A DNA stretch of 64,000 nt from Actinospineispora acaciae DSM 45401 (GTDB taxonomy: Bacteria > Actinomycetota > Actinomycetes > Mycobacteriales > Pseudonocardiaceae): contig NZ_JIAI01000005.1 in the NCBI RefSeq assembly GCF_000620785.1, forward strand, positions 186,001 through 250,000. Direction: 5' to 3'. The notes under the pieces are model-generated. The model made no database searches, was not told the origin of the DNA, and saw only the letters and a list, made by a program, of their open reading frames with translations. The position numbers and the translations under genes were made by a program. Every line of letters begins with the position of its first letter. Position 1 is the stretch's first letter. This document shows, one piece after another, positions 34,298-42,216 of this stretch.

Positions 34298-35002
34298 ATG
34301 ACGGATCTGCGCACCGAAACCGTGCCGCTCGACGATGGCAGCGAGCTGCGGCTGACCGTCGCCGAGCCGGACGGTTCGGCGCGCGGCGGCATCGTGGTGC
34401 TGCACGAGTCGCGCGGGGTCACCGACGGCGTGCGCTGGCTGGTGCACAGCCTGGCCATGGAGGGCTTCCAGGTCGTCGCGCCGCACCTCTACCACCGCGA
34501 CGGGGCCGACGAGCTGGGCGCCGAGGACACCGACGAGCAGGTGCGCGACCAGGTCAACAGGCTGACCGGGGCGAGCGTGATGGCAGACACCGACACCGCG
34601 TTCGGCTGGCTGGCCGAGCGCGGCGTGACGGCCGACCGGATGGGCGTGATCGGCTTCGACCTCGGCGGCTCGGTGGCGCTGGTGGTGGCCACCCAGCGGT
34701 CGCTGGGCGCGGCGGTCACGGTGGCCGGCAACCGCGTCACCGAGCCGCTCTCGGACGACCTGCCGGCGCCGCTGGCCGCCGTGCCGGAGCTGACCTGCCC
34801 GTGGCTGGGGCTGTTCGGCGAGCGCTCCCAGGACCCGACCGTGCACGAGGTGGAGAAGCTGCGCGCCGCCGCGTCCAGCGCCGAGGTGGCCAGCGACGTG
34901 GTGGTCTACCCGGAGGTGGACCACCGCTTCGACTTCGACCAGCGCGCTACCGCCGACGCCTGGCAGCGCACCCTCAACTGGTTCGACTCGCACCTGCGAT
35001 AG
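34298..35002 (+). CDS. dienelactone-hydrolase-like protein with Asp in the nucleophile position
   Basis: This 234-aa alpha/beta-hydrolase matches the dienelactone hydrolase family, with GIVVLHESRGVTDGVRWL near residue 30 and VVVYPEVDHRFDF near 205 carrying the late His. In place of the usual GxCxGG nucleophile elbow it has VIGFDLGGSVAL, with Asp. Either Asp acts as nucleophile, as in epoxide hydrolases, or the protein has lost activity. The ATG at 34298 has AAAGG upstream. The next gene starts 15 bp after the stop, suggesting an operon with acetoacetyl-CoA synthetase. Confidence 0.85.
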   Translation: MTDLRTETVPLDDGSELRLTVAEPDGSARGGIVVLHESRGVTDGVRWLVHSLAMEGFQVVAPHLYHRDGADELGAEDTDEQVRDQVNRLTGASVMADTDTAFGWLAERGVTADRMGVIGFDLGGSVALVVATQRSLGAAVTVAGNRVTEPLSDDLPAPLAAVPELTCPWLGLFGERSQDPTVHEVEKLRAAASSAEVASDVVVYPEVDHRFDFDQRATADAWQRTLNWFDSHLR

Positions 35003-35017
35003 CGCATGATGGGCGGC

Positions 35018-36991
35018 ATGACCGCCGAACAGATCTGGACCCCGGAGCCGTCGACGGCCGATGCGAGCGCGCTGGCCGAGTTCGCCCGCTGGGTCGCCGA
35101 GCACCGAGGTGTCGCCACCGCCGACTACGCCGAGCTGCACGACTGGTCGGTGCGTGACCTGGACGGGTTCTGGTCGGCGCTGGCCGAGTTCGCCGGGGTG
35201 CGCTTCCACGACCGGGCGCGCGCGGTGCTGGGCCGCCGGGAGATGCCTGGCACCAAGTGGTTCCCGGGCGCCACGCTGAACTACGCCGAGCACGCACTGG
35301 CCCCCGGCGACGGGCGCGCCGACGACGACATCGCGGTGGTCTTCGCCAGGGAGGACGGTGTCGAGCGGACGGTCAGCTACGGCGAGCTGCGCGACGAGGT
35401 GGCCAGGGCGCGGGCGGGGTTGCGCGCGCTGGGGGTCGGGCGGGGCGACCGGGTCGTGGCGCTGGCGCCGAACTGCGTGGAGACGCTGGTGGCGTTCCTG
35501 GCGGCGGCGTCGCTGGGGGCGACCTGGTCGTCGTGTTCGCCGGACTTCGGCACCCGCGCGGTGGTCGACAGGTTCGCCCAGATCGAGCCGACGGTGCTGG
35601 TTGCGGTGGACGGGTATCGGTACGGCGGCAAGGGGTACGACATCCGGGCCACGGTGGACGCGCTGCGCGGCCAGCTGCCCACGCTGAGCGCCACGGTGCT
35701 CGTCCCGTACCTCGACCCCGCCGCGGTCGTCGAGGGAACCGTGGCCTGGGCGGACCTGCTCGCCGGTTCGCACACGGAGCTGGAGTTCGAGCCGGTGCCG
35801 TTCGACCACCCGCTGTGGGTGCTCTACTCCTCGGGCACCACCGGGCTGCCCAAGGGCATCGTGCACGGGCACGGCGGGATCGTGCTGGAGCACATCAAGA
35901 TGATCCGGCTGCAGATGGACCAGGGCCCCGGCGACCGGCTGTTCTGGTACACCACCACCGGCTGGATGATGTGGAACTTCCTCGTCTCCGGGCTGCTGGT
36001 GGGGACCACGGTGGTGCTCTACGACGGCAGCCCCGCGCACCCCGACCTGGGCGTGCTGTGGGCGCTGGCGCAGCGGCACCGGATCACCTTGCTCGGGTCG
36101 TCCGCGCCGTACGTGCAGTCCTGCCTCAAGGCCGGGCTTCGCCCGCGCGACGCCTATGACCTCAGCTCGGTCCGGGCGTTCGGCTCGACGGGCGCGCCGC
36201 TGTCCGTGGAGGGCTTCCGGTGGCTGGCCGACGCGGTCAGCGAGCGGATGCAGATCGCCAGCGTCTCCGGCGGCACCGACCTGTGCACGGCGTTCCTTGG
36301 CGCGGCTCCGACCGTCCCGGTGTGGCTGGGCGAGCTGTCCTGCGCACAGCTGGGTGCCTCGGCCAAGGCCTTCGACGAGGCCGGCAAGGAGCTGGTCGAC
36401 GAGGTCGGCGAGCTGGTGATCACCGAGCCGATGCCGTCCATGCCGGTCAGCTTCTGGAACGACCCGGACGGCTCCCGGCTGCGCGCGGCGTACTTCGAGG
36501 ACTACCCCGGGGTGTGGCGCCACGGCGACTGGATCAAGATCACACCGCGCGGCTCGTCGGTCATCTACGGCCGCAGCGACTCCACCCTGAACCGGGGCGG
36601 GGTGCGGATGGGCACCGCCGACTTCTACGCCGTGGTGGAGGGCTCCGACCAGGTCCAGGACTCGCTCGTGATCGACACCTCGGCCCTGGGCGCCGACGAC
36701 GGCGCGCTGCTGTGCTTCCTGGTCCTCGCGCCCGGCGTCTCCCTCGACGACGTAGAGCCGTCGCTGCGCCGGACCCTGCGCACCGAGCTGTCCCCCCGGC
36801 ACGTGCCGGACAGGTTCATCACCGTCGCCGAGATCCCCCGCACCCTGAACGGCAAGAAGTGCGAGGTACCGGTCAAGAAGATCCTCGCCGGCGTCCCCGT
36901 GGACCGCGCCGTGAGCCGAGGCGCCCTGGCCAACCCGTCCGCCCTGGACCCGTTCCTCACCGCCCGCGAGTCGGGACTTTTGTCAGGGTGA
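35018..36991 (+). CDS. acetoacetate--CoA ligase
   Basis: This 657-aa adenylate-forming enzyme activates acetoacetate to acetoacetyl-CoA. Seen are the P-loop-like VLYSSGTTGLPKGIVHGHGG near residue 270, TTTGWMMWNFL near 310, the acetyl-CoA-synthetase N-terminal (ACAS_N) segment including MPGTKWFPGATLNYAEH near 75, and YGRSDSTLNRGGVRMGT near 515. The catalytic Lys region is LNGKKCEVPVKKIL near 615. ATGs at 35006, 35009 and 35018 are all possible; 35018 fits homologues best. The last codons and the TGA come from a GAGTCGGGG repeat, so the natural C-terminus may have been replaced. Confidence 0.92.
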   Translation: MTAEQIWTPEPSTADASALAEFARWVAEHRGVATADYAELHDWSVRDLDGFWSALAEFAGVRFHDRARAVLGRREMPGTKWFPGATLNYAEHALAPGDGRADDDIAVVFAREDGVERTVSYGELRDEVARARAGLRALGVGRGDRVVALAPNCVETLVAFLAAASLGATWSSCSPDFGTRAVVDRFAQIEPTVLVAVDGYRYGGKGYDIRATVDALRGQLPTLSATVLVPYLDPAAVVEGTVAWADLLAGSHTELEFEPVPFDHPLWVLYSSGTTGLPKGIVHGHGGIVLEHIKMIRLQMDQGPGDRLFWYTTTGWMMWNFLVSGLLVGTTVVLYDGSPAHPDLGVLWALAQRHRITLLGSSAPYVQSCLKAGLRPRDAYDLSSVRAFGSTGAPLSVEGFRWLADAVSERMQIASVSGGTDLCTAFLGAAPTVPVWLGELSCAQLGASAKAFDEAGKELVDEVGELVITEPMPSMPVSFWNDPDGSRLRAAYFEDYPGVWRHGDWIKITPRGSSVIYGRSDSTLNRGGVRMGTADFYAVVEGSDQVQDSLVIDTSALGADDGALLCFLVLAPGVSLDDVEPSLRRTLRTELSPRHVPDRFITVAEIPRTLNGKKCEVPVKKILAGVPVDRAVSRGALANPSALDPFLTARESGLLSG

Positions 36992-37003
36992 GTCGGGGTT
37001 TTC
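36966..37003 (+). repeat. GAGTCGGGG-family repeat at the synthetase stop
   Basis: CGCGAGTCGGGAC, then TTTTGTCAGGGTGAGTCGGG, then GTTTTCGTCAG are the units seen in the left half of the 22491-22592 inverted repeat. The TGA within GTCAGGGTGAG ends the acetoacetate-CoA ligase gene. Confidence 0.7.
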
Positions 37004-37004
37004 G

Positions 37005-37754
37005 TCAGCGCTGGCGGAGGGCGTCGAGCACGCCGTGCGCGATGGCGCGCGCGTGCGGCTGGCCGGGGCAGGCCCGGTGGCCGGCGCCGAACGTGAACAG
37101 CTGACCGGACTCCCGCTGCGCGCGGGCGAGGTCGAGCACCAGGACGGCGGTGCCGTCCAGGCGGCGGGTCGCGCGCACCGGCGGTTCGTCGAGCAACACC
37201 CGGTCGATGACGGCCGCCGGGTCCGGCCTCGGCGACGTGCGCAACATCACGCCCGCCGCGTTCTCGATCAAGCTCGCGGTGGCGTCACGGGCCTGGACGA
37301 ACAGCGCGACCCGGGCGGCCGCCCGCTCGTCCGCAGGCCCGCCGCAGGCCTCCACCAGGCGCGCCGCCGCCTCGTCGCCGGCCCGGTCGGCCTCGACGTG
37401 CGGGTGGTAGACGCGGGCCACGGCGCCGACGTCCGCCGCCGACACCTCCACGCCCAGCGCGGCCGCCAGCACGTCCGTGGGCACGGTGCGAGCTAGGTCG
37501 AAAATCACATCCGACGCCCGCCGGCGCGTCCGGTCGAACGCGTCGTCCCGCAACGCCCGCGCCGGCACACCCGCCAGCAACTCCGTGACCAGCGCGCGCC
37601 GCTGCCGATGCTCCTCCCCGTTGGCGAACCGGCTGACCCGCGCGCGCACCCACCCGACGTCGACGTTCTCGCCACCGGCCTGGGCGGGCGGAACGATGAA
37701 CCCCGGATCCTCGAGTACCGCGCGCACCTGGTCCGGACGACCGATCGTGACCAT
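37005..37754 (-). CDS. compact or truncated cytochrome P450
   Basis: This 249-aa protein keeps the P450 haem loop FTFGAGHRACPGQPHARAIA at its C-terminus, with the Cys thiolate, and the PPVRATRR strand region. The normal length is about 400 aa. The I-helix (AG-x-x-T) and the K-helix ExxR are not visible; IENAAGVM and VIDRVLLDEPPV stand in those places. So it may bind haem without normal oxygen activation, or be a decaying gene. It starts at a GTG with no clear ribosome site. It is convergent with the acetoacetate ligase gene, 13 bp apart. Confidence 0.75.
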   Translation of the reverse strand: MVTIGRPDQVRAVLEDPGFIVPPAQAGGENVDVGWVRARVSRFANGEEHRQRRALVTELLAGVPARALRDDAFDRTRRRASDVIFDLARTVPTDVLAAALGVEVSAADVGAVARVYHPHVEADRAGDEAAARLVEACGGPADERAAARVALFVQARDATASLIENAAGVMLRTSPRPDPAAVIDRVLLDEPPVRATRRLDGTAVLVLDLARAQRESGQLFTFGAGHRACPGQPHARAIAHGVLDALRQR

Positions 37755-37849
37755 GGCGCCAACCTAGAACCCGGACCGTTCGCCGCCGGCCGAACCATCG
37801 CGCCGTGACCTGCGTCGTCGGTCCCAGTGGGCACGGTTGGGGTACCGCT

Positions 37850-37879
37850 TTGATCCGGGCGAGGCGGGCTGTGTAACCT
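37850..37879 (+). promoter_or_regulatory. promoter of the tRNA-Ser gene
   Basis: TTGATC (37850-37855) and TAACCT (37874-37879) are 18 bp apart and end 27 bp before the tRNA-Ser(GCU) gene. This is a good housekeeping-sigma promoter. Confidence 0.6.
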
Positions 37880-37906
37880 GTCCTCCTGGCGGCCGAGCAG
37901 GCCCCG

Positions 37907-37996
37907 GGAGGCTTCGCCTAGTCTGGTCTATGGCGCCGCACTGCTAATGCGGTTGGGGGTCACGCCCCCTCCCGGGTTCAAATCCCGGAGCCTCCG
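37907..37996 (+). tRNA. tRNA-Ser(GCU)
   Basis: Acceptor GGAGGCT pairs with AGCCTCC. The anticodon stem CCGCA/TGCGG encloses CTGCTAA, anticodon GCT. The long variable arm and T arm CCGGGTTCAAATCCCGG support Ser. It is followed 37 bp later by tRNA-Arg, probably in one transcript. Confidence 0.95.
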
Positions 37997-38033
37997 CGTG
38001 ACGCCCGGTTTCGGCCGTGCGACAAGTGAACAT

Positions 38034-38106
38034 GCGCTCGTAGCTCAACGGATAGAGCACTTGACTACGGATCAAGAGGTTGCAGGTTCGAATCCTGCCG
38101 AGCGCG
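38034..38106 (+). tRNA. tRNA-Arg(ACG)
   Basis: Acceptor GCGCTCG pairs with CGAGCGC. The anticodon stem CTTGA/TCAAG encloses CTACGGA, anticodon ACG, which is read as ICG after deamination. The T arm is GCAGGTTCGAATCCTGC. An oxidoreductase fragment begins 55 bp downstream. Confidence 0.95.
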
Positions 38107-38160
38107 CAACGAACTCCCAGTTCAGACCCTTGCGTCTCGTGCAGGTACTCCTTACCAACG

Positions 38161-38304
38161 ATGCAGTGCGCCGACGAGGCGCTCGACGTGTCGCTGGAGC
38201 TGATGGCCGACCGGGGGCGGATCGCCTCGATCGCCGGCTCCTCACGGCGCGCCGAGGTCGGCATCGCCGGGCACGCCCCCGGCAAGCTCGTGCTCGTCCC
38301 CTGA
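38161..38304 (+). pseudogene. remnant of an NADP-dependent quinone/zinc-type oxidoreductase
   Basis: The frame encodes ALDVSLELMADRGRIASIAG followed shortly by APGKLVLVP and a TGA. In medium-chain oxidoreductases of the quinone reductase type, the first segment closes the Rossmann domain and GKxVLVP ends the protein, with about 70 residues between them. Here that stretch is missing, and the N-terminal 200 residues are absent. It is therefore a relic with both 5' loss and an internal deletion. It sits directly downstream of tRNA-Arg, a usual site for integration and excision. Confidence 0.65.
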
Positions 38305-38371
38305 CCCGGCGACACCCCGGCAGGCCGCGTGACGCCCGTTGTGGAGTCGGCGCCACGCGGCCGGGTTCGGG

Positions 38372-39457
38372 TTACGGACGGTTGGTCCGCGCCCAGGAGA
38401 TGATCGAGGTCAGCGCCGGTCCGCCGCCGTACTCGTTGTCGCGGGAGGTGCCTCCGCCCGGCTGCTCGACGGCGGTGCTGCCGATGGTGCTGCCGACGCC
38501 GATGACCCTCGGGAAGGTTTCCGTGCCCCACCAGCCCCACGCCGACCCGCCCGACTGGCCGGGCGTGAAGTCGTTGAAGTGGCCGAGCACGCAGCCCGAG
38601 TTGCCGTTCAGGGTGAAGTCCTGCTTGCTGGACACCACCCCGGCGCCCTGGTACGCGGGGCGTTCACCGCTGGCCAGGTCGGCCGCGTAGCCGGCGTACT
38701 GCCAGACGGCGCTGCCGTTCCAGGCGGCGTCGTAGGTCCGGCTTCCGATGAACCCGACAGTGTCGCCGATGCGCTGGTTGGTGATCAGGATGACGTAGTC
38801 GAAGGCCGTCTGCTGGTCCGAGAGCGGCCCGGAGACCTGCTCCCAGAAGATGACCTCCGAGACGCCGATCTCGCCCCACGGGCCGCGACCGTCGTAGTAG
38901 CCCGGGGTGAAGGTGGACCACCCCGCGCTGCCGCCGCTCCAGTTGATGACGTGGCTGGCGGTCAGCACGTGCCGGGGGCCGACCACGGCACCGGTGCCGT
39001 AGCCGCCGGCCGTGCGTACCTTGCCGACCGTCCGCCACGGGTAGTTGGTGTCGTGGAACACCACCCGGTCGTCGGTGCCGAAGATGGTCGGCTCCGGGCC
39101 GGCGGCCTGCTCCGCGAGCGTGCGCAGGCGGTGCGTCTCGGGCGCCCGCTGGGGCTGGAAGGTGGTCGCCACGGCGGCCGGGCGGTAGCCGTCGAGCTCG
39201 GTGACCTCCAGGTGCTCCGCCGCGCGCTCCCGGCCGACAGCGGTGTACTTCATGTCCGGGTACGGGTGCGCCACGTCGAGCCCGTTGACGCCGACGTCGG
39301 CGACGAGCCGTACCCGGCCGTTCTCGCGGACCAGCCTCGGCTTGGCCTTCTCGTCCAGTGCCACCTCGAGGACGCTGGCTTCCTGGCTCGTGGCGCGGCC
39401 CTCGGCCGCCATGCTCGCGCGGGCGGCGAGCGTTGAGTGATCAATTGGCCTTTCCAT
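38372..39457 (-). CDS. trypsin-like serine protease
   Basis: This 361-aa protein has a chymotrypsin-fold protease domain from about residue 145. The triad motifs are LTASHVINW (His), AFDYVILI (Asp) and FTPGQSGGSAWG (Ser), and YGTGAVVGPRHVLTASH is typical of V8/trypsin-type enzymes. The N-terminal 140 residues (ARLVRENGRVRL-like segments and MKYTAVGRE) look like a pro-region. No signal peptide is visible at MERPIDHSTLAARASM, so export is unexplained. ATG at 39457 follows GGGAGAAACGG. It is monocistronic next to a gene-free stretch. Confidence 0.85.
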   Translation of the reverse strand: MERPIDHSTLAARASMAAEGRATSQEASVLEVALDEKAKPRLVRENGRVRLVADVGVNGLDVAHPYPDMKYTAVGRERAAEHLEVTELDGYRPAAVATTFQPQRAPETHRLRTLAEQAAGPEPTIFGTDDRVVFHDTNYPWRTVGKVRTAGGYGTGAVVGPRHVLTASHVINWSGGSAGWSTFTPGYYDGRGPWGEIGVSEVIFWEQVSGPLSDQQTAFDYVILITNQRIGDTVGFIGSRTYDAAWNGSAVWQYAGYAADLASGERPAYQGAGVVSSKQDFTLNGNSGCVLGHFNDFTPGQSGGSAWGWWGTETFPRVIGVGSTIGSTAVEQPGGGTSRDNEYGGGPALTSIISWARTNRP

Positions 39458-40222
39458 GTCCGTTTCTCCCGACCTCGTTTCGTCCGGTGGTCACGGTGAC
39501 CCCCACAGGTCGATGCCTCGGCCGGGGCCCGAGATACGTGCGGCAGGTATCAGAAAGGTCGCGTTCGGTAACGGGCGTCGCCGGTCATCTCGACGCCTTG
39601 TGGCCCTGGACACCGGGGACCAAGATCCGATATGCGGGACGTTTCGGGGTTCGGTGTGGGGTGTATGTCCGGGTGCTCATCGGCGAATGTCCATGGGCCT
39701 ATTTCCGGTTCGGGTGTGCTTCTGGAAACAATGGCCGCAACCTGTTTCCAGGGTCGCCGAGAAGCGTGTGTTCGTGATCCGAGTGGCCGGTGCGGGTCGA
39801 GTTGTGAGCGACGAGCCCCCGGTCAGGCCGCCGGGCGACGCGATGGGCGGGTGCCGGCCCACGAGTGTGAGCTCTTCTCTTTCGTTATTCGAACGTCCGG
39901 ATCGCGTCGAAGTCGGGGGTATTGGCCGGCCGCGAAGTCCACCGCTCGCGCCGATATTCGGGCGCGCAACCAGCGTTATCAACGGGCGGTTTCGCGGGTG
40001 GCAATCGGCGGCCCGGGCCGAATTGGTCAGGTGGTCTCGGCGGGCGGCCCGGACCGTACTGGCGGGTGCTCGGTGGTTACGGAACGTTGCCATGGCTCGG
40101 GGGAGATGCCGGTGGGAATAGATCGCGGCGCGGCGGCCTTGGAAACCCGAGTGGGGTCGCTCCTCGGCGCGCGGTGGGCGCCGGAGGGCGAGGGCGAGAC
40201 GGTTTCGGATAGGGGTGGACGA
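39458..40222. other. gene-free stretch upstream of the protease
   Basis: This stretch of about 765 bp is lower in GC than its surroundings. Open frames run through it, but none shows a recognised domain, actinomycete-like third-position bias throughout or a good start. I see no RNA gene. It may be decayed sequence; the small membrane protein gene could begin as early as 40107. Confidence 0.45.
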
Positions 40223-40546
40223 GTGCCGGGCTGGCCGGTCGGCGTGACGGGGTTGTTGGTGGTGGGCGGCGTGCTCCTGCTGGCGGGGGTAGGCACCTGG
40301 ACGAGGTGCTGGTACGCGCCGCTGCTGCGTCGGCTCAACGGTGTGCACCCGCGTTGGCTGGGGCCGGCATACACCGGCGCCGGCGCCGGCGCCGTGCTGG
40401 CGGCCTGCGCGAGCCTCGCCGAAGAAGGCCCGGCGCGCGGAACCCTGGTGATCTGGGCCGCGGACGCGCTCATCATCGCCATCGGCTGCCTGGTCGTCGG
40501 GCTCCGGATCCGGGGCCGGCGCACGGGGCGGGGTATCCCCGGGTAG
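40223..40546 (+). CDS. small membrane protein, unknown function
   Basis: This 107-aa protein has three membrane helices: TGLLVVGGVLLLAGVGTW, PAYTGAGAGAVLAACASL and LVIWAADALIIAIGCLVVGL. A basic loop lies between helices 1 and 2 (LLRRLNGVHPRW), and the protein ends in a basic tail. GTG at 40223 has AGGGGTGG five bases upstream; an ATG at 40107 in the same frame would add 38 hydrophilic residues. I do not recognise a family. It stands alone. Confidence 0.55.
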   Translation: MPGWPVGVTGLLVVGGVLLLAGVGTWTRCWYAPLLRRLNGVHPRWLGPAYTGAGAGAVLAACASLAEEGPARGTLVIWAADALIIAIGCLVVGLRIRGRRTGRGIPG

Positions 40547-40870
40547 GCACCGGGCCGGTACCGAGCGGGCCGGGTTTCCTTGCGGCGTGCCGGGAACCCG
40601 GTGCCGGTGGTGCCGCGAGCGTTAGCCGATCGCTAGGATTTGGTGCCGGTGAATCCCGGTAAGGTGCCGCCACAATGGCGGCAGATTCGCAGCTAGCGGC
40701 GTTCCGAACCGGACCTACCGTGCGTAACATGGCAGCACCGAGTGAGTCGTATCACACTCCCCCCGGAGACGACCTTTCGTTTCGGCGGGTCGGTGCGGTT
40801 AGATGGTTAGCGCTACCTACTGTTGTCAAGGCAAACTTCAAACCAGAGTTCGATACTTTACGGAGTCGTG
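40547..40870. other. intergenic stretch upstream of the GntR gene
   Basis: This interval of about 320 bp shows AT-rich sequence from 40800 (TTGTCAAGGCAAAC and GTTCGATACTTTAC), probably the regulator promoter, though the hexamer spacing is poor. Nothing else was recognised. Confidence 0.35.
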
Positions 40871-41539
40871 ATGACTAGCGCCGCGTTCGTCCGACCGGTC
40901 GAGGCGGCCTCGGTCGTCGAGCGGGTCACGCACGAGATCCGCCGTTCGATCGTTGCCGGCCGGATGGAGCCCGGCCAGGAGTTCTCGCTGCGTCAGATCG
41001 CCGCCCAGCTCGGGGTCAGCTTCATCCCGGTGCGTGAGGCGCTGCGCAGCCTGGAGGCCGAGGGGCTGTTGGTGACCCGCAGGGGTCGAAGCGCCGTGGT
41101 GGCGCCGCTGGACGCCGAGGAACTGGGCGCCATCTGCCGGTTGCGCCGCCTCATCGAGCCCGACCTGAACATCCAGGCCGCTGAGAAGATCCCGACGGCC
41201 GAGCTGGATCGGCTGGAGGCGTTCGTCGAGCTGTGCGAGGACCCAGGGAACCACCCCGACGTGCGGCACGAGCGGTACCACGCGCTGCACATCGACATGG
41301 TCCGTCCCGCCGCCACCACCTGGGACCTGCGCATCATCGAACGGCTGTGGCGGGCGTTCGAGCGGTACGTCCGGATGGGCGAGCACCGGGTGCGGCCCGG
41401 CGACGTGGACAGCGCCGAGAAGGTGTCCCGCGAGCTGATCGCGGCGTTCCGCACCCGCGACCCCGAGCGGGTGCGGGAGGCCACGCTGCACCGGCTGGAG
41501 CGCGCCGAGCACATCGCCCGGCTGAGCCTGGAGCCCTGA
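40871..41539 (+). CDS. GntR/FadR-type regulator with FCD domain
   Basis: This 222-aa regulator has an N-terminal winged helix at about 12-78 (ERVTHEIRRSIVAGRMEPG, SLRQIAAQLGVSFIPVREAL, AEGLLVTRRGRSAVV) and a helical FCD effector domain at about 90-215. The metal-ligand His/Asp pattern appears around YHALHIDMVRPA and ELIAAFRTRDPERVREATLHRLE. FCD regulators respond to carboxylic acids. The ATG at 40871 follows GGAG. No metabolic operon is adjacent, so the target is unknown. Confidence 0.9.
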   Translation: MTSAAFVRPVEAASVVERVTHEIRRSIVAGRMEPGQEFSLRQIAAQLGVSFIPVREALRSLEAEGLLVTRRGRSAVVAPLDAEELGAICRLRRLIEPDLNIQAAEKIPTAELDRLEAFVELCEDPGNHPDVRHERYHALHIDMVRPAATTWDLRIIERLWRAFERYVRMGEHRVRPGDVDSAEKVSRELIAAFRTRDPERVREATLHRLERAEHIARLSLEP

Positions 41540-41616
41540 CCGGCTGAGAGCGGCGTCGTCGATCACGGGCATTTGGTGCTGGGCGACGGGCGGTTGGTCT
41601 GCCAGGCTGGACGATC

Positions 41617-42216
41617 GTGGCCGACGAACCCCCGGAGCTGACCGTCGCCGATGCCGCCGCCTGGCGGGACTGGCTGGCCGAGAACCACGCCGACACCACC
41701 GGCGTCTGGTTGATCCTGGCCAAGAAGGGCACCACGGACCCGACCAGCCTGAGCTACGACCAGGCGCTGGACGAGGCGCTGTGCCACGGCTGGATCGACG
41801 GCCAGACCCGGCGCCGGGACGAGACCACCTACCGGCAGCGGTTCACCCCGCGCCGCTCCCGCAGCCGCTGGTCGGCGCGCAACGTGGACCTGATAGCCCG
41901 GCTGACCGCCGAGGGCCGGATGCACCCGGCCGGCGTGGCCGAGGTCGAGCGGGCGCGCCAGGACGGCCGGTGGGACGCCGCCTACGCCGGGCCCAAGGAC
42001 AGCACGGTGCCCGACGACCTGGCCGCCGCGCTCGCCGCCAACCCTCGGGCCAGCGCCATGTTCGACATCCTGACCAGCCAGAACCGGTACGCCATCCTGC
42101 ACCGGCTGGGCGACGCGAAACGGCCGGAGACCAGGGCCCGCCGGCTGGGTGAGTTCGTCGCGATGCTCGGGCGGGGCGAGACCATTTACAGCCAGAAACG
42201 TTCGCTCGATGAGTGA
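41617..42216 (+). CDS. YdeI/OmpD-associated-family protein
   Basis: This 199-aa soluble protein matches the YdeI/OmpD-associated family. It shows AWRDWLAENHADTTGVWLIL near residue 14, LSYDQALDEALCHGWIDGQ near 46, TYRQRFTPRRSRSRWSARN near 71, and a C-terminal TSQNRYAILHRLGDAKRPET. The biochemical role is unknown. It starts at a GTG. Its last 8 bp overlap the ATG of the following methyltransferase, so they are coupled. Confidence 0.87.
   Translation: MADEPPELTVADAAAWRDWLAENHADTTGVWLILAKKGTTDPTSLSYDQALDEALCHGWIDGQTRRRDETTYRQRFTPRRSRSRWSARNVDLIARLTAEGRMHPAGVAEVERARQDGRWDAAYAGPKDSTVPDDLAAALAANPRASAMFDILTSQNRYAILHRLGDAKRPETRARRLGEFVAMLGRGETIYSQKRSLDE

Noticed and set aside
34040-36802. A 920-codon minus-strand frame opposite the acetoacetate-CoA ligase gene
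   Set aside because: Antisense shadow with biased His/Arg/Ala composition; the ligase frame carries all adenylate-forming motifs.
38034-39457. Genomic island inserted at tRNA-Arg
   Set aside because: No integrase and no second copy of the tRNA 3' end was seen in the window; only a relic gene supports a past event.
39632-40222. Coding region upstream of the small membrane protein
   Set aside because: The frame has no domain and weak codon bias before 40107; I left only the possible ATG at 40107 as an alternative start.
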